The notes beneath the pieces are model-generated. The model did not search any database. It was given only the letters and a program-made list of their open reading frames with translations, and was not told the DNA's origin. Shown here in pieces: positions 1-8,490 of a stretch of 64,000 nucleotides of DNA. Origin of the DNA: Pseudorhodobacter ferrugineus DSM 5888 (GTDB lineage Bacteria; Pseudomonadota; Alphaproteobacteria; Rhodobacterales; Rhodobacteraceae); contig NZ_ATVN01000003.1 in assembly GCF_000420745.1 (NCBI RefSeq), positions 124,001 through 188,000 on the forward strand. Reading direction: 5' to 3'. The position numbers were made by a program, and so were the translations under genes. The first letter of the stretch is position 1. The number at the start of each line of letters is the position of its first letter.

Positions 1-2
1 TC

Positions 3-842
3 CCCTATCTGATTGCGCAGGGGCATCGGGTGTTGAATGTGGATTTGACGCCGCTGGATGTGCCGGGCGTGGGCAACCTGATCGCGGATATTACCGATTC
101 TGGTCAGATGTTTAACGCGCTGACCAGTTATGCCGGTTTTGACGAGTTGGAGCCTGGTACGGGGGTGCCGCGTTTTGACGCTGTGGTGCATTTTGCCGCC
201 ATCGCGCGGATTTTGATTGCGCCGGACAATGAGACGTTTCGGGTCAATACCATTGGCACCTATAACGTGATCGAGGCGGCGGTGAAGCTGGGCATCCGCA
301 AAGTGGTTATTGCGAGTTCGGAAACCACTTACGGCATTTGCTTTGCGGATGGTGTGGTGAATCCCGATTATTTGCCGCTGGATGAGGATTATGACGTGAG
401 CCCGATGGACAGTTACGGGTTGTCAAAGGTGGTGAACGAGGCCACTGCGCGGGCCTTTGCCAAGCGGTCGGGGGCGGATATTTACGCGCTGCGGATTGGC
501 AATGTGGTGGAGCCGCAAGACTATGCGCAAGATTTCCCGCGCTATTTTGCGGACCCTGCGCTGCGGCGACGGAATTTCTTTTGCTATATTGATGCCCGCG
601 ATTTGGGGCAGATTGTGGATCGGTGTTTGGCGGTTGATCGGTTGGGCTATCAGGTGTTCAACGCGGGCAATGATGAGAACGGGATGAATTTGGACAACGC
701 CGAATTGCTGGAGCGGTTCTTTGCGGGCGTGCCGGTGACGCGGAAATTGGCCCCGCGCGAGGCGTTGTTTTCGAATGTGAAAATCCGCGAGGTATTGGGA
801 TTTCGCGAGGAACACCGTTGGCAGGATTATGTGGAGGGGTGA
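3..842 (+). CDS. NAD-dependent epimerase/dehydratase, 5' truncated
   Basis: The reading frame is open from the left edge of the window (Pro-Tyr-Leu-Ile-Ala-Gln-Gly-His-Arg at bases 3-29), so the true start and the glycine-rich NAD loop lie outside; 279 residues are visible. It looks like an extended short-chain dehydrogenase/epimerase: DAVVHFAAIA is the segment following beta-4, NTIGTYNVIEAA follows it, VIASSETTYG holds the catalytic Ser region, and SYGLSKVVNE has the Tyr-x3-Lys pair. Such enzymes act on nucleotide sugars or similar substrates in the cytoplasm; the substrate cannot be told here. The internal GTG at base 30 is not the start. Confidence 0.85.
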   Translation, partial: PYLIAQGHRVLNVDLTPLDVPGVGNLIADITDSGQMFNALTSYAGFDELEPGTGVPRFDAVVHFAAIARILIAPDNETFRVNTIGTYNVIEAAVKLGIRKVVIASSETTYGICFADGVVNPDYLPLDEDYDVSPMDSYGLSKVVNEATARAFAKRSGADIYALRIGNVVEPQDYAQDFPRYFADPALRRRNFFCYIDARDLGQIVDRCLAVDRLGYQVFNAGNDENGMNLDNAELLERFFAGVPVTRKLAPREALFSNVKIREVLGFREEHRWQDYVEG

Positions 843-857
843 GGGGCCTAAACTTTT

Positions 858-1214
858 TCAACTTTTTTTCAAGAGCTTGGCAATCTCCAACCACCCGCAA
901 AGGCCAATGACACCTACAGTCCAGATTGTGAGTATAGCAAGTAACACTACTATCGCTATGAGCGTCATATTTGCAGCTTCTATGGGGATTATGTTGCATT
1001 GGGTAACCCCCCCGATGGCGTCTCCAGAGCAAAGCGCCCCAGTAGAATAGGTCACCAAAAACATCAGTAAAACCAATATGAAAACGACTTTTACAGTTCG
1101 CCTCAAAATGCAAACAACACGCGGAATACTTGAATATCTTGCCCAAAGTAGTGCCAACGCTGCCGGTGACACGCCAACCGCGAACGCCGTGGCTAGCGGC
1201 AAAATATCTGTCAT
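858..1214 (-). CDS. Small multi-spanning membrane protein, unknown function
   Basis: 118 residues starting at the ATG at 1214 (MTDILPLATAFAVG), which has a GGGAG ribosome-binding site about 8 bases upstream; the frame is open further upstream but that part looks like noise. Three hydrophobic stretches suit membrane spans, at roughly residues 5-27, 40-58 and 80-110. I recognise no family. It lies 26 bases downstream of the GST gene on the same strand and may be co-transcribed. Base composition is more AT-rich than the neighbours. Confidence 0.5.
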   Translation of the reverse strand: MTDILPLATAFAVGVSPAALALLWARYSSIPRVVCILRRTVKVVFILVLLMFLVTYSTGALCSGDAIGGVTQCNIIPIEAANMTLIAIVVLLAILTIWTVGVIGLCGWLEIAKLLKKS

Positions 1215-1240
1215 CGACCAACTCCCGCCAACATCTTGCC

Positions 1241-1900
1241 CTATGCTGCTTCCGCATTCCGCCGCGCCATCATGTCCACAAACGCCGGACGCGCTTGGCA
1301 GCGGGCTAGCCATGCGAATGTTTTTGGATAGGCCGCGTGCAGCGGTTTGTGGGGTTGGGAATAGCGCAGGCATTCGGCGACCATGATATCGGCCACGGTG
1401 AAGCGGTTGCCGATCAGGTATTCATGTGTGGTCAGGTGGGTTTCCAGCCGTGCCAGCGGGCGTGACAGCCTGTCAACGGCGGCGGCGATTTTGGCGGCAC
1501 CGTCGGGGGTGTCGGCCAGCCCGTCGGCATAGGTGTAGATGATATCAATGCCCGGCAGGTCAATGGAAATGCCGCCAAACAAGGCCCATTGCTCAGCCAA
1601 GGCCAATTCATTCGCATCTAGCGGCCCCAAATCGCCGCCGTATTGGCGTGCAAGACAAAGTGTGATTGCCAAGGATTCCGTCAGCACCAGATCGCCATCA
1701 ACCATTACGGGTACCGCTGATTGGGGGCTGATTTTCAGGAACTCCGGCGACAGGGTGTTCAAGGGCGCATCTGCCGCCGTTGGGTCGGCCAGGCGGTAGC
1801 TTTGTACTACGGGAACATGGGAAAATTCTGTTCCAGCCTCGGCCAAGAGCCATAGGGGGCGGGTGGCGCGCGAGCGTAGGACGCCGTAAATCGTGGGCAT
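1241..1900 (-). CDS. Glutathione S-transferase family protein
   Basis: 219 residues. The N-terminal thioredoxin-like domain is seen from MPTIYGVLRSRATRPLWLLAEAG, with the cis-Pro segment SAVPVMVDGDLVLTESLAI at about residues 60-78 (Glu-Ser binds the gamma-glutamyl part of glutathione). An all-helical C-terminal domain follows, with the N-capping box Val-Ala-Asp-Ile at about residue 168 (NRFTVADIMVAE). Length is normal for the family. GAGG lies six bases upstream of the ATG. Substrate unknown; the gene is divergent from ppk2. Confidence 0.85.
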   Translation of the reverse strand: MPTIYGVLRSRATRPLWLLAEAGTEFSHVPVVQSYRLADPTAADAPLNTLSPEFLKISPQSAVPVMVDGDLVLTESLAITLCLARQYGGDLGPLDANELALAEQWALFGGISIDLPGIDIIYTYADGLADTPDGAAKIAAAVDRLSRPLARLETHLTTHEYLIGNRFTVADIMVAECLRYSQPHKPLHAAYPKTFAWLARCQARPAFVDMMARRNAEAA

Positions 1901-1973
1901 TTTGACCTCATGTCACTTGGGATTTCGGTCGAGTGTTGCGGATTGTCCGACTTTGCACAAGGGGGCCTAGAGA

Positions 1974-2011
1974 TGCGACACTTTGACAGGGATCAAAGCG
2001 CGATTGTCGCA
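1974..2011. promoter_or_regulatory. FNR/CRP-type box upstream of ppk2
   Basis: TTGAC-AGGG-ATCAA at 1983-1996 matches the FNR half-site pattern TTGAT-N4-ATCAA at 9 of 10 fixed bases, and the palindrome extends to CTTTGA...TCAAAG. It sits inside a wider inverted repeat, TGCGACA (1974-1980) and TGTCGCA (2005-2011). The centre is about 107 bases before the ppk2 ATG and about 90 before the divergent GST start. In this group FnrL recognises such sites under low oxygen. Which gene is controlled, and the sign, are inference. Confidence 0.5.
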
Positions 2012-2096
2012 GGCGCGGTAGGATCAAGGCCAAACCACCAGCCTATGCGCGGGACGGTTTTGCGTTTTTAAATAGGTATCACTTGAAGGAGACGAC

Positions 2097-3095
2097 ATGG
2101 CCTTACCAACCAACATCAAGAGCGTTGAACTGAACGCAGCGCGGGCACTTCAAGCGGATGCGCCCGTTTCAGCCGTCAAGGTGGAGACGGTGGCGGGCCC
2201 TAAACCTGCACGCCGCAAGCCCGGTCCGAAAGCCGTCGATCCTGAAACGGTTCGTTTGACCTTCGAACAAGGCAAGTTTCCCTATGCACGCAAGCTGGCG
2301 CGCACGACCTATGAGGCTGAAAAGGCTAAGTTGCAGGCGGAATTGCTGAAAGTGCAATTGTGGGCGCAAGAAACTGGCCAGCGCTTTGTGATCTTGATGG
2401 AGGGGCGGGACGCGGCCGGTAAAGGCGGCACGATAAAGCGGTTCATGGAGCATTTGAACCCGCGTTACGCCCGTGTCGTCGCCCTGACCAAACCTGGCGA
2501 GAAAGAGAAAGGCCAGTGGTTCTTTCAACGCTATATCGAGCATTTGCCGACCAGCGGAGAAATCGTGTTCTTCGACCGCTCATGGTACAACCGCGCTGGG
2601 GTTGAACGGGTGATGGGCTTTTGCTCGCCGGCGGAATATCTGGAGTTCATGCGCGAGGCCCCCGAATTGGAGCGGATGCTGGTACGTTCGGGTATCCAGC
2701 TGTACAAATACTGGTTTTCAGTGACGCAAGAGGAACAGCGCGCGCGGTTCGAAAGCCGCGAGACGGACCCGCTGAAGCGCTGGAAACTGTCGCCGATTGA
2801 CAAGGCGTCCTTGGACAAGTGGGGCAATTACACCGAGGCAAAAGAGGCGATGTTTTTCTATACTGATACGGCGGATGCGCCATGGACGGTGGTGAAATCA
2901 AACGACAAAAAGCGTGCGCGCCTGAATTGCATGCGGCATTTCCTCACCAGTATTGAGTACCCGGCCAAAGATGTAGATGCGATCGGTGTGCCCGACCCGC
3001 TGATCATCGGCAAGGCGGGGCAAGTTATCCGTGGTAACGAGGCCCTGATCGCTGCCGCCGTACCGCCCGAATTGCGCAAGCCTAAGGCGGATTGA
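2097..3095 (+). CDS. ppk2: Polyphosphate kinase 2 family protein
   Basis: 332 residues. PPK2 enzymes move phosphate between polyphosphate and nucleotides in the cytoplasm. Visible marks: Walker A GRDAAGKGGT at about residues 103-112, the lid region rich in Lys/Arg, and the Walker B segment FFDRSWYNRAGVERVMGF at about 158-175, a hallmark of the family. About 60 residues at the N-terminus are a poorly conserved, basic extension. The start ATG has AAGGAGA seven bases upstream. Whether it favours ADP, GDP or AMP cannot be read by eye. An FNR-type box upstream suggests redox control. Confidence 0.93.
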   Translation: MALPTNIKSVELNAARALQADAPVSAVKVETVAGPKPARRKPGPKAVDPETVRLTFEQGKFPYARKLARTTYEAEKAKLQAELLKVQLWAQETGQRFVILMEGRDAAGKGGTIKRFMEHLNPRYARVVALTKPGEKEKGQWFFQRYIEHLPTSGEIVFFDRSWYNRAGVERVMGFCSPAEYLEFMREAPELERMLVRSGIQLYKYWFSVTQEEQRARFESRETDPLKRWKLSPIDKASLDKWGNYTEAKEAMFFYTDTADAPWTVVKSNDKKRARLNCMRHFLTSIEYPAKDVDAIGVPDPLIIGKAGQVIRGNEALIAAAVPPELRKPKAD

Positions 3096-3110
3096 TGCCA
3101 GTGCGACCCT

Positions 3111-3142
3111 GTGGCGCGCCGAGCATTCTGGCGCGCCACTTC
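3111..3142 (+). terminator. Hairpin after ppk2
   Basis: Perfect 10-base inverted repeat GTGGCGCGCC (3111-3120) and GGCGCGCCAC (3130-3139) with a nine-base loop, starting 15 bases after the ppk2 stop and followed by a weak T-rich stretch (TTCTGCTTG). It probably ends or attenuates ppk2 transcription before the DUF1007 gene; the short T tract makes strength uncertain. Confidence 0.55.
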
Positions 3143-3186
3143 TGCTTGTGGCAAGCTGTGCGCTGAACTGGACGTGAGGGCTGTCT

Positions 3187-3849
3187 GTGAAGGCTGGGTT
3201 TTGGCTGTTTGTTGCTTTGGCGGTTGTTGCGCGCGCGACCGATGCCGATGCCCATCCGCATGTCTTCATCGATACCGGCGTTGAGACGGTTTTCAATGCG
3301 CAAGGTCAGGTCGAGGCCCTCCGGATCAGCTGGACCTATGATGATTTCTATTCATTGCTGGCGGTCGAGGATCGTGGGCTGGATCCCGATGGCGACGGCG
3401 TGCTGACGCCGGAAGAGCAGGTCGCACTGACCGGCTTTGATATGGGTTGGGATGCCGGTTATGATGGTGATCTTTATGTGCTTCAGGCGGGCGCACCCAT
3501 TTCGATGGGCCGCCCCGAGGCGCCGACTGCGCGCTACGAAAATGGCATCATCACCTCGACCCATCTGCGCAAATTGGCCTCGCCGCTGGATGTGGGGGCC
3601 GATGGGTTGGCCGTGCAAGTCTATGATTCCGGCTATTATACGGCCTATTCCATCAACGTCGAAACCGTGTTGACCAATGCGCCTGCGGGCTGTGTGGCCG
3701 TGGTGTACGAGCCCGATCTGGATGCCGCCGACCGCAGCTTGCAAGACAAGTTGCAAGAATACACCGCTGATCAGGATGTCGAGGCCGAGTTTCCGGCCGT
3801 GGGCGCGATTTATGCTGATGAGGTGCGTATCACATGCCCCGCGCGCTGA
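3187..3849 (+). CDS. DUF1007 family exported protein
   Basis: 220 residues from a GTG start with GTGAGGG upstream. A signal peptide (hydrophobic residues 4-15, cleavage near ADA-HPH at residues 20-23) exposes a mature N-terminus HPHVFID, a typical DUF1007 beginning whose histidines may bind metal. DPDGDGVLTPEE at about residues 63-74 resembles a calcium loop. The gene overlaps the next one, a NicO-type metal transporter, by 16 bases; this pairing recurs in alphaproteobacteria, so a periplasmic role in Ni/Co handling is a fair inference without direct evidence. Confidence 0.85.
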   Translation: MKAGFWLFVALAVVARATDADAHPHVFIDTGVETVFNAQGQVEALRISWTYDDFYSLLAVEDRGLDPDGDGVLTPEEQVALTGFDMGWDAGYDGDLYVLQAGAPISMGRPEAPTARYENGIITSTHLRKLASPLDVGADGLAVQVYDSGYYTAYSINVETVLTNAPAGCVAVVYEPDLDAADRSLQDKLQEYTADQDVEAEFPAVGAIYADEVRITCPAR

Positions 3850-4745
3850 TTTTGTTAGGGGCCGTGCTGGGCGCAGGTTTTGCGGCCGCATGGGCGCTGG
3901 GCGGGTTGGACGGGTTTACCGCTTGGGCTGCGGCCAGCCAACGCGAGGCGCAAAATGCGCTGGCTCGCGCGATCCGTGCCTTGCGCGCGGGTGAAGCAGG
4001 GGCGTTGCTGGCCCTATTAACTGTCTGTTTTGCTTATGGGTTTTTCCATGCGGCAGGGCCAGGGCATGGCAAGGTTTTGATCGGTGGGTACGGTGTGGCG
4101 CGGCGGGTGCGGATGTTGCCCCTGATGGCCGTGGCCGTGGCGTCCAGCCTTGCGCAGGCGACAACGGCGGTGATTTTGGTCTATGCAGGGGTGTTTGTGC
4201 TGGGTCTGACTCGCGAGGGGATGGTGGGCCTGACCGAGGATATTTTTGCGCCTATAAGCTACGGTGCCATTGGGTTGATCGGGCTGTGGCTGGCATGGCG
4301 GGGTTTGCGCGCGTTTTTGCGGGCGGGGCTTGTGGAACATCATCACCATGGCCATGGGCACGGGCACCACGACCACAGCGATGACTGCGGCTGCGGCCAT
4401 GCGCATGGGCCGGACCCTGCGCAGGTGGCGGCGTTGACGGGGTGGCGTGATACGGCCTTGTTGATCGGTGGCATCGCGATCCGGCCCTGCACGGGGGCGC
4501 TGTTTTTGCTGATCCTGTGCTGGCGCATGGGGATTGATGCGGCAGGGATTGCGGGTGCCTATGCGATGGGGTTGGGAACGGCCACGATCACGGTTGCGGT
4601 GGCGTTTATGGCTGTTTGGGCGCGGGAAGGGGCACTTCACGCCTTGGCCGGGGGCCGATTGGCGCGGGCTGCCCCCTTGATCGAGCTGGGCGCGGGGCTG
4701 ACGGTGGCCGTGTTGTCCGCGATCATGCTGCGCGCAGCGCTCTAG
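3834..4745 (+). CDS. Nickel/cobalt transporter, NicO (RcnA-like) family
   Basis: 303 residues with about seven hydrophobic segments. GFFHAAGPGHGKVLIGGYGV at about residues 63-82 is the conserved His/Asp-type metal motif of the family. A cytoplasmic loop at about residues 166-190 is extremely rich in His, with Cys-Gly-Cys-Gly, as in RcnA and other Ni/Co permeases. A second conserved segment, IAIRPCTGALFLLIL, follows at about 216-230. Overlap with the DUF1007 gene implies translational coupling. Direction (import or export) cannot be fixed from sequence; resemblance to RcnA favours export. Confidence 0.88.
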   Translation: MPRALILLGAVLGAGFAAAWALGGLDGFTAWAAASQREAQNALARAIRALRAGEAGALLALLTVCFAYGFFHAAGPGHGKVLIGGYGVARRVRMLPLMAVAVASSLAQATTAVILVYAGVFVLGLTREGMVGLTEDIFAPISYGAIGLIGLWLAWRGLRAFLRAGLVEHHHHGHGHGHHDHSDDCGCGHAHGPDPAQVAALTGWRDTALLIGGIAIRPCTGALFLLILCWRMGIDAAGIAGAYAMGLGTATITVAVAFMAVWAREGALHALAGGRLARAAPLIELGAGLTVAVLSAIMLRAAL

Positions 4746-4792
4746 CATCACAGCCTCTTGCCCGCCCTGCGCCGCGCGGATAAGGCTTGGGG

Positions 4793-6151
4793 ATGAAGTC
4801 GCCTGTTCCCTTATCCAAGACCGACCACGCCCGTGCCTTGCTGACGCTTGGCTTGCCGCTGGTGGGCAGCCATTTGGCGCAGATGTCGCTGCATGTGACC
4901 GATACGGTCATGCTGGGGTGGTACGGGGTGGTGGAACTGGCCGCCGTTGTTCTGGGCGCATCGGCGTTTTTCATCGTGTTCATCCTTGGGTCGGGCTTTG
5001 GCCAAGCCGTGATGCCGATGGTGGCCCAAGCCTTGGGGCGCGGCGACGAGGTGCAGGTGCGCCGCGATACGCGGATGGGGCTGTGGTTGTCGATCGGTTT
5101 TGGCGTGCTGTGCTATCCGGTTTTTTGGTGGTCCGAGGCGATCTTGCTGGCGCTTGGGCAACAGCCCGATGTGTCGGCACTGGCGCAGGATTATTTGCGC
5201 ATTGCTGGGCTGGGGATGTTGCCTGCGCTGTTGGTCATGGCGCTGAAAAGCTATCTGGCCGCATTGGAGCGCACGCAAGTCGTGCTTTGGATCACGGTTG
5301 CAGCTGTGGTGCTGAACGCTGGCATCAATTATGCACTGATTTTTGGCAATTGGGGCGCGCCCGAACTTGGTGTGCGGGGGGCGGCGATTGCATCAGTTTT
5401 GACCCAAGCGGTGACGTTTGTGTCGCTGGCATTTTATGCCCATTGGCTGCCGGAATTGCGGCGATTTTCCTTGTTTCAAAGGTTTTGGCGGCCTGATTGG
5501 CAGGCCATGCGGCAGGTTTTCCAACTGGGCTGGCCGATTGGCCTGACGGGGCTGGCCGAAGGCGGGTTGTTCCAAGCCTCGGCCATTATGATGGGCTGGA
5601 TTGGCACGATGGAACTGGCTGCACACGGGATTGCGCTCGAGGTGACGGCGCTGGCATTTATGGTGCATTTGGGCCTGTCCAATGCCGCCACAGTGCGGGT
5701 GGGCCGCGCGATGGGGCAGGGCAATGCGCAGTCGTTGCGCGACGGGGCAAAGGTGGCGCTGATGCTGTCGCTGGGGTTTGGCGTGACGATGGTTGTGCTG
5801 TTTCTGGCCTTGCCTGCGCAGATTGTGGCGCTGTTTTTGGACCGCGCGAACCCGTCAAGCGGGGCGATTATTGCCTTTGGGACGGTGCTGTTGGCGCTGT
5901 CTGCGCTGTTCCAGATGGTCGATGCCACGCAGGTCATGGCGCTGGGTTTTTTGCGCGGAATGCAGGACACAAAAGTGCCTATGTGGTTGGCAGCGCTCAG
6001 TTATTGGGTGATTGGCATTCCGGCAAGCTATGTGCTGGCGTTTCCCTTGGGGCTTGGCGGGCCGGGGTTGTGGCTGGGCCTGACGGTGGGGTTAAGCGTG
6101 GCTGCTGGTCTGTTGCTGTGGCGGTTCTGGAGCCGTGCGCCGAGAGCGTAG
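4793..6151 (+). CDS. MATE family multidrug efflux transporter
   Basis: 452 residues, about 12 membrane spans in two similar halves. LGLPLVGSHLAQMSLHVTDT at about residues 17-36 and the C-half counterpart LGWPIGLTGLAEGGLF are the paired MATE signatures. Exchange of Na+ or H+ for cationic compounds at the inner membrane is expected. I chose the ATG at 4793, with ATAAGG seven bases upstream, over a TTG two codons earlier. The TAG stop falls inside a CTACG-armed hairpin repeat shared with the convergent DUF1330 gene. Confidence 0.92.
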   Translation: MKSPVPLSKTDHARALLTLGLPLVGSHLAQMSLHVTDTVMLGWYGVVELAAVVLGASAFFIVFILGSGFGQAVMPMVAQALGRGDEVQVRRDTRMGLWLSIGFGVLCYPVFWWSEAILLALGQQPDVSALAQDYLRIAGLGMLPALLVMALKSYLAALERTQVVLWITVAAVVLNAGINYALIFGNWGAPELGVRGAAIASVLTQAVTFVSLAFYAHWLPELRRFSLFQRFWRPDWQAMRQVFQLGWPIGLTGLAEGGLFQASAIMMGWIGTMELAAHGIALEVTALAFMVHLGLSNAATVRVGRAMGQGNAQSLRDGAKVALMLSLGFGVTMVVLFLALPAQIVALFLDRANPSSGAIIAFGTVLLALSALFQMVDATQVMALGFLRGMQDTKVPMWLAALSYWVIGIPASYVLAFPLGLGGPGLWLGLTVGLSVAAGLLLWRFWSRAPRA

Positions 6152-6178
6152 AGGGCGGTGGGTTGCACCCACCCTACG
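6147..6178. repeat. CTACG-armed hairpin repeat, copy 1 (likely bidirectional terminator)
   Basis: Outer arms CGTAG (6147-6151) and CTACG (6174-6178) enclose GGTGGGT-TGC-ACCCACC. The TAG of the left arm is the stop codon of the MATE gene and the CTA of the right arm is, on the minus strand, the stop codon of the convergent DUF1330 gene. A second copy is at 8461-8490. Hairpins of this type are common between convergent genes in this bacterial group and may serve as terminators, although no T tract follows. Confidence 0.7.
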
Positions 6179-6467
6179 CATCATAGCCTTCGATTATCAA
6201 GCAATCTCCGGTAGATACGGGATCACGCAAGGCTTTGGCGGCTTGGTATTCGGGGCTGTTGTAACAGTCATGCGCGGCTTGCAGGCTGGGGAATTCGATC
6301 ACCACAGTGCGGGCGCGTGCGTGCCCTTCGACTTGGGTTTGCGGCGCACCACGGACCAGAAATTTCGCCCCGTATTTGGCAAAGGGCGCTGCATTTGCGG
6401 CCTTGTATTTTTCATATGCCACGGGGTCTGTGACATCGACATGGGCGACCCAATATCCTTTGGCCAT
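6174..6467 (-). CDS. DUF1330 domain-containing protein
   Basis: 97 residues. The family pattern is clear: MAKGYWVAHVDVTDPVAYEKY at the N-terminus, FLVRGAPQTQVEGHARARTVVIEF in the middle, and YNSPEYQAAKALR with a C-terminal IIEGYDA. DUF1330 proteins are small dimeric alpha/beta-barrel-like proteins of unknown function. The ATG at 6467 has AAGGGA upstream; earlier in-frame codons are ignored. It lies 10 bases downstream of rlmJ on the same strand, so the two are likely co-transcribed. Confidence 0.88.
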   Translation of the reverse strand: MAKGYWVAHVDVTDPVAYEKYKAANAAPFAKYGAKFLVRGAPQTQVEGHARARTVVIEFPSLQAAHDCYNSPEYQAAKALRDPVSTGDCLIIEGYDA

Positions 6468-6477
6468 GATGGTCCCT

Positions 6478-7251
6478 TTATGTTGCGAAAACCTTACTGA
6501 TCCGCGCCGCCTCATCCGCTGCACCGTAAGGCGGGTTGATGATGAACATGCCCGACCCGATCATCCGGTGCCCTTCGCGGACGGGGGGAAAGCGGACTTC
6601 GTGACGCAGGGCATCGGGGAAAGCTGCGGTCAATTGTGACAGCATTCCGCCATGGCTGCCCGAGGTTAAAAGCGGATACCACAGCGCCAGAATCCCCACA
6701 TTCCACTTGCGCGCAATCTTGGCGAAGTCCTTGGGAATGCTGTCATATTCTGCCTTTACCTCATAGCTGGGATCAACCAGTAACAGCCCACGGCGGGGGG
6801 TGGGGGGGCAGACGGCCTGGGCCAGTTTGAACCCGTCGATTTGGTGGATATGCGCGTCCCATTGGGTCAGATGTTCGGTCAAAACAGCGTTTTCACCGGG
6901 GTGCAATTCGGCCAGATGGATGGTGTCCATTTCCCGCATGGTCATGGCGGCGATCAGGGGGGACCCGGGATAGGCATTGGCCCCGTATTTGAACCGCACC
7001 TCATTCAGACGCTGACGGTAGGGGTGATCGGCAGCAAGCTTTTGTTCCAAAAGGGAAATACCGCGCGCGGCCTCACCTGTTTTCAAGGCGGCCTCATCCC
7101 CCAAATCATAAAGACCACGGCCTGAATGGGTTTCGATATAGCTGATCGGCTTGTCCTTTTGGACAAGGTAATCAAGCATCCACGCAAGCAGCGCGTGCTT
7201 GTGGACATCTGCCGGATTTCCGGCGTGGTAATGGTGTTGATAACTGAGCAT
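6478..7251 (-). CDS. rlmJ: 23S rRNA (adenine(2030)-N6)-methyltransferase RlmJ
   Basis: 257 residues. The start MLSYQHHYHAGNPADVHKH matches the highly conserved RlmJ N-terminus, where His residues and HAGN mark the family. SAM-binding segment YIETHSGRGLYDL lies at about residues 38-50, and the amino-methyltransferase motif is LLVDPSYE (D-P-S/P-Y) at about 163-170. It modifies A2030 of 23S rRNA. The reading frame is open far upstream, but only this start fits the family. The ribosome-binding site is poor. Confidence 0.92.
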   Translation of the reverse strand: MLSYQHHYHAGNPADVHKHALLAWMLDYLVQKDKPISYIETHSGRGLYDLGDEAALKTGEAARGISLLEQKLAADHPYRQRLNEVRFKYGANAYPGSPLIAAMTMREMDTIHLAELHPGENAVLTEHLTQWDAHIHQIDGFKLAQAVCPPTPRRGLLLVDPSYEVKAEYDSIPKDFAKIARKWNVGILALWYPLLTSGSHGGMLSQLTAAFPDALRHEVRFPPVREGHRMIGSGMFIINPPYGAADEAARISKVFAT

Positions 7252-7413
7252 GGTGTTTCGTAGCAGGCCCAGCGGGGCGGCGAAAGGGGCTGTATGTTTT
7301 GCGTATGCCATCCGTATGCCATCTGTATGTACAGGCGTAGGGCGCGCTTGCCTTGATTTGGCCATGCAGCTGTGGTGTTTCACCTGTGATTTTGATGGCG
7401 AGCAGAGGGTTTC

Positions 7414-8466
7414 ATGATCACCAAAACAGGGCTTGAAGGGCAGATCGCGTCGCTGGACGGGCTGCGCGCGGTGTCGATTGTGATTGTGTTTGCCGCCCAT
7501 GCGGGCATCAGCGCGGCGATTCCGGGCGGATTTGGCGTGACGGTATTTTTCTTTTTGTCGGGCTATCTGATCACCACGCTGTTGCAGCGCGAATTTGACC
7601 GGACCGGCGGGGTTGATCTGGGCGCGTTTTACATGCGCCGTTTGCTGCGGCTTGGCCCGCCGATTTTGGTGACGCTGGCGGTGGGGGCGGTGCTGGTTTG
7701 GGCAGGGGTGTTTCAGGGCGAGGTGGAATGGCGCACGCTGTCGAGCCAGGTGTTTTTCTATTACAACTATTTCGCGCAATACGGCGACCGGCACGAGATT
7801 TTCGGGACCGAGATTTTATGGTCGCTGTCGGTCGAAGAACATTTTTACCTGATCTGGCCCGCGCTGTTTTTGGGTATCGCGCGGGGCTGGGTGGGATTGC
7901 GGTTTGTGGCTGTGTTGCTGGTGGCAAGCCTTGCGTGGCGCTGGGTGCGGTTTTCTGTTCTGGGGCATGACGAGCTGGCGATTTATCTGTCATCCGACAC
8001 GCGGCTGGATGGGTTGCTGTACGGCTGTTTGCTGGCGCTGATGCAGGCGCGGGGGGTGGCTGCGCGCATTATGCCGCAAGGGGCGGCGCGGCATGTGGTT
8101 TTGCTGGGGGCGGCGGCGGTGATTATGGCCAGCTTTGTGGTTCGGGATCCGGTGTTTCGGTCAACTGTGCGCTATTCGCTGCAAGGGGCGGCGTTGATGC
8201 CGGTGTTTTACTATGCCGTGACGCGGGCGCAGGATTGGTATTTCAGGCCGCTGAACTGGGCTTGGGTGCGGCAGATTGGCGTGTGGTCGTTCACCGTGTA
8301 TCTGTGCCATTTCGGGGTGATTATCGCGCTGGACGCGCATGGGGTGGCGCTGGGGTCAGTTGCGATGGTTGTGGCGGCAGGGGCGGTGTCGTTGGCCTAT
8401 GCGGCGGCGGTTGGGTGGTTGGTGGAGCGGCCGGTGATGCGGTGGCGGCGGGTTTGGGGGCGGTAG
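7414..8466 (+). CDS. Acyltransferase 3 family membrane protein
   Basis: 350 residues with about ten membrane spans. The N-terminus SLDGLRAVSIVIVFAAHAG carries the conserved Arg and catalytic-type His of acyltransferase-3 proteins, which O-acylate exported glycans or lipids. GFGVTVFFFLSGYLITTLL and SLSVEEHFYLIWP are further family blocks (about residues 44-62 and 135-147). AGAGGG lies upstream of the ATG. It is divergent from rlmJ; no polysaccharide cluster is adjacent, so the substrate is unknown. The TAG stop lies in a hairpin repeat. Confidence 0.92.
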   Translation: MITKTGLEGQIASLDGLRAVSIVIVFAAHAGISAAIPGGFGVTVFFFLSGYLITTLLQREFDRTGGVDLGAFYMRRLLRLGPPILVTLAVGAVLVWAGVFQGEVEWRTLSSQVFFYYNYFAQYGDRHEIFGTEILWSLSVEEHFYLIWPALFLGIARGWVGLRFVAVLLVASLAWRWVRFSVLGHDELAIYLSSDTRLDGLLYGCLLALMQARGVAARIMPQGAARHVVLLGAAAVIMASFVVRDPVFRSTVRYSLQGAALMPVFYYAVTRAQDWYFRPLNWAWVRQIGVWSFTVYLCHFGVIIALDAHGVALGSVAMVVAAGAVSLAYAAAVGWLVERPVMRWRRVWGR

Positions 8467-8490
8467 TGGTGCGCTGAAGCGCACCCTACG
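8461..8490. repeat. CTACG-armed hairpin repeat, copy 2 (likely bidirectional terminator)
   Basis: GGTGCGCT (8468-8475) and AGCGCACC (8478-8485) form an 8-base stem with a GA loop, flanked by CGGTAG and CTACG. The left-arm TAG is the stop of the acyltransferase gene and the right-arm CTA is the stop (minus strand) of the convergent small membrane protein gene, the same arrangement as copy 1 at 6147-6178. Confidence 0.7.
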
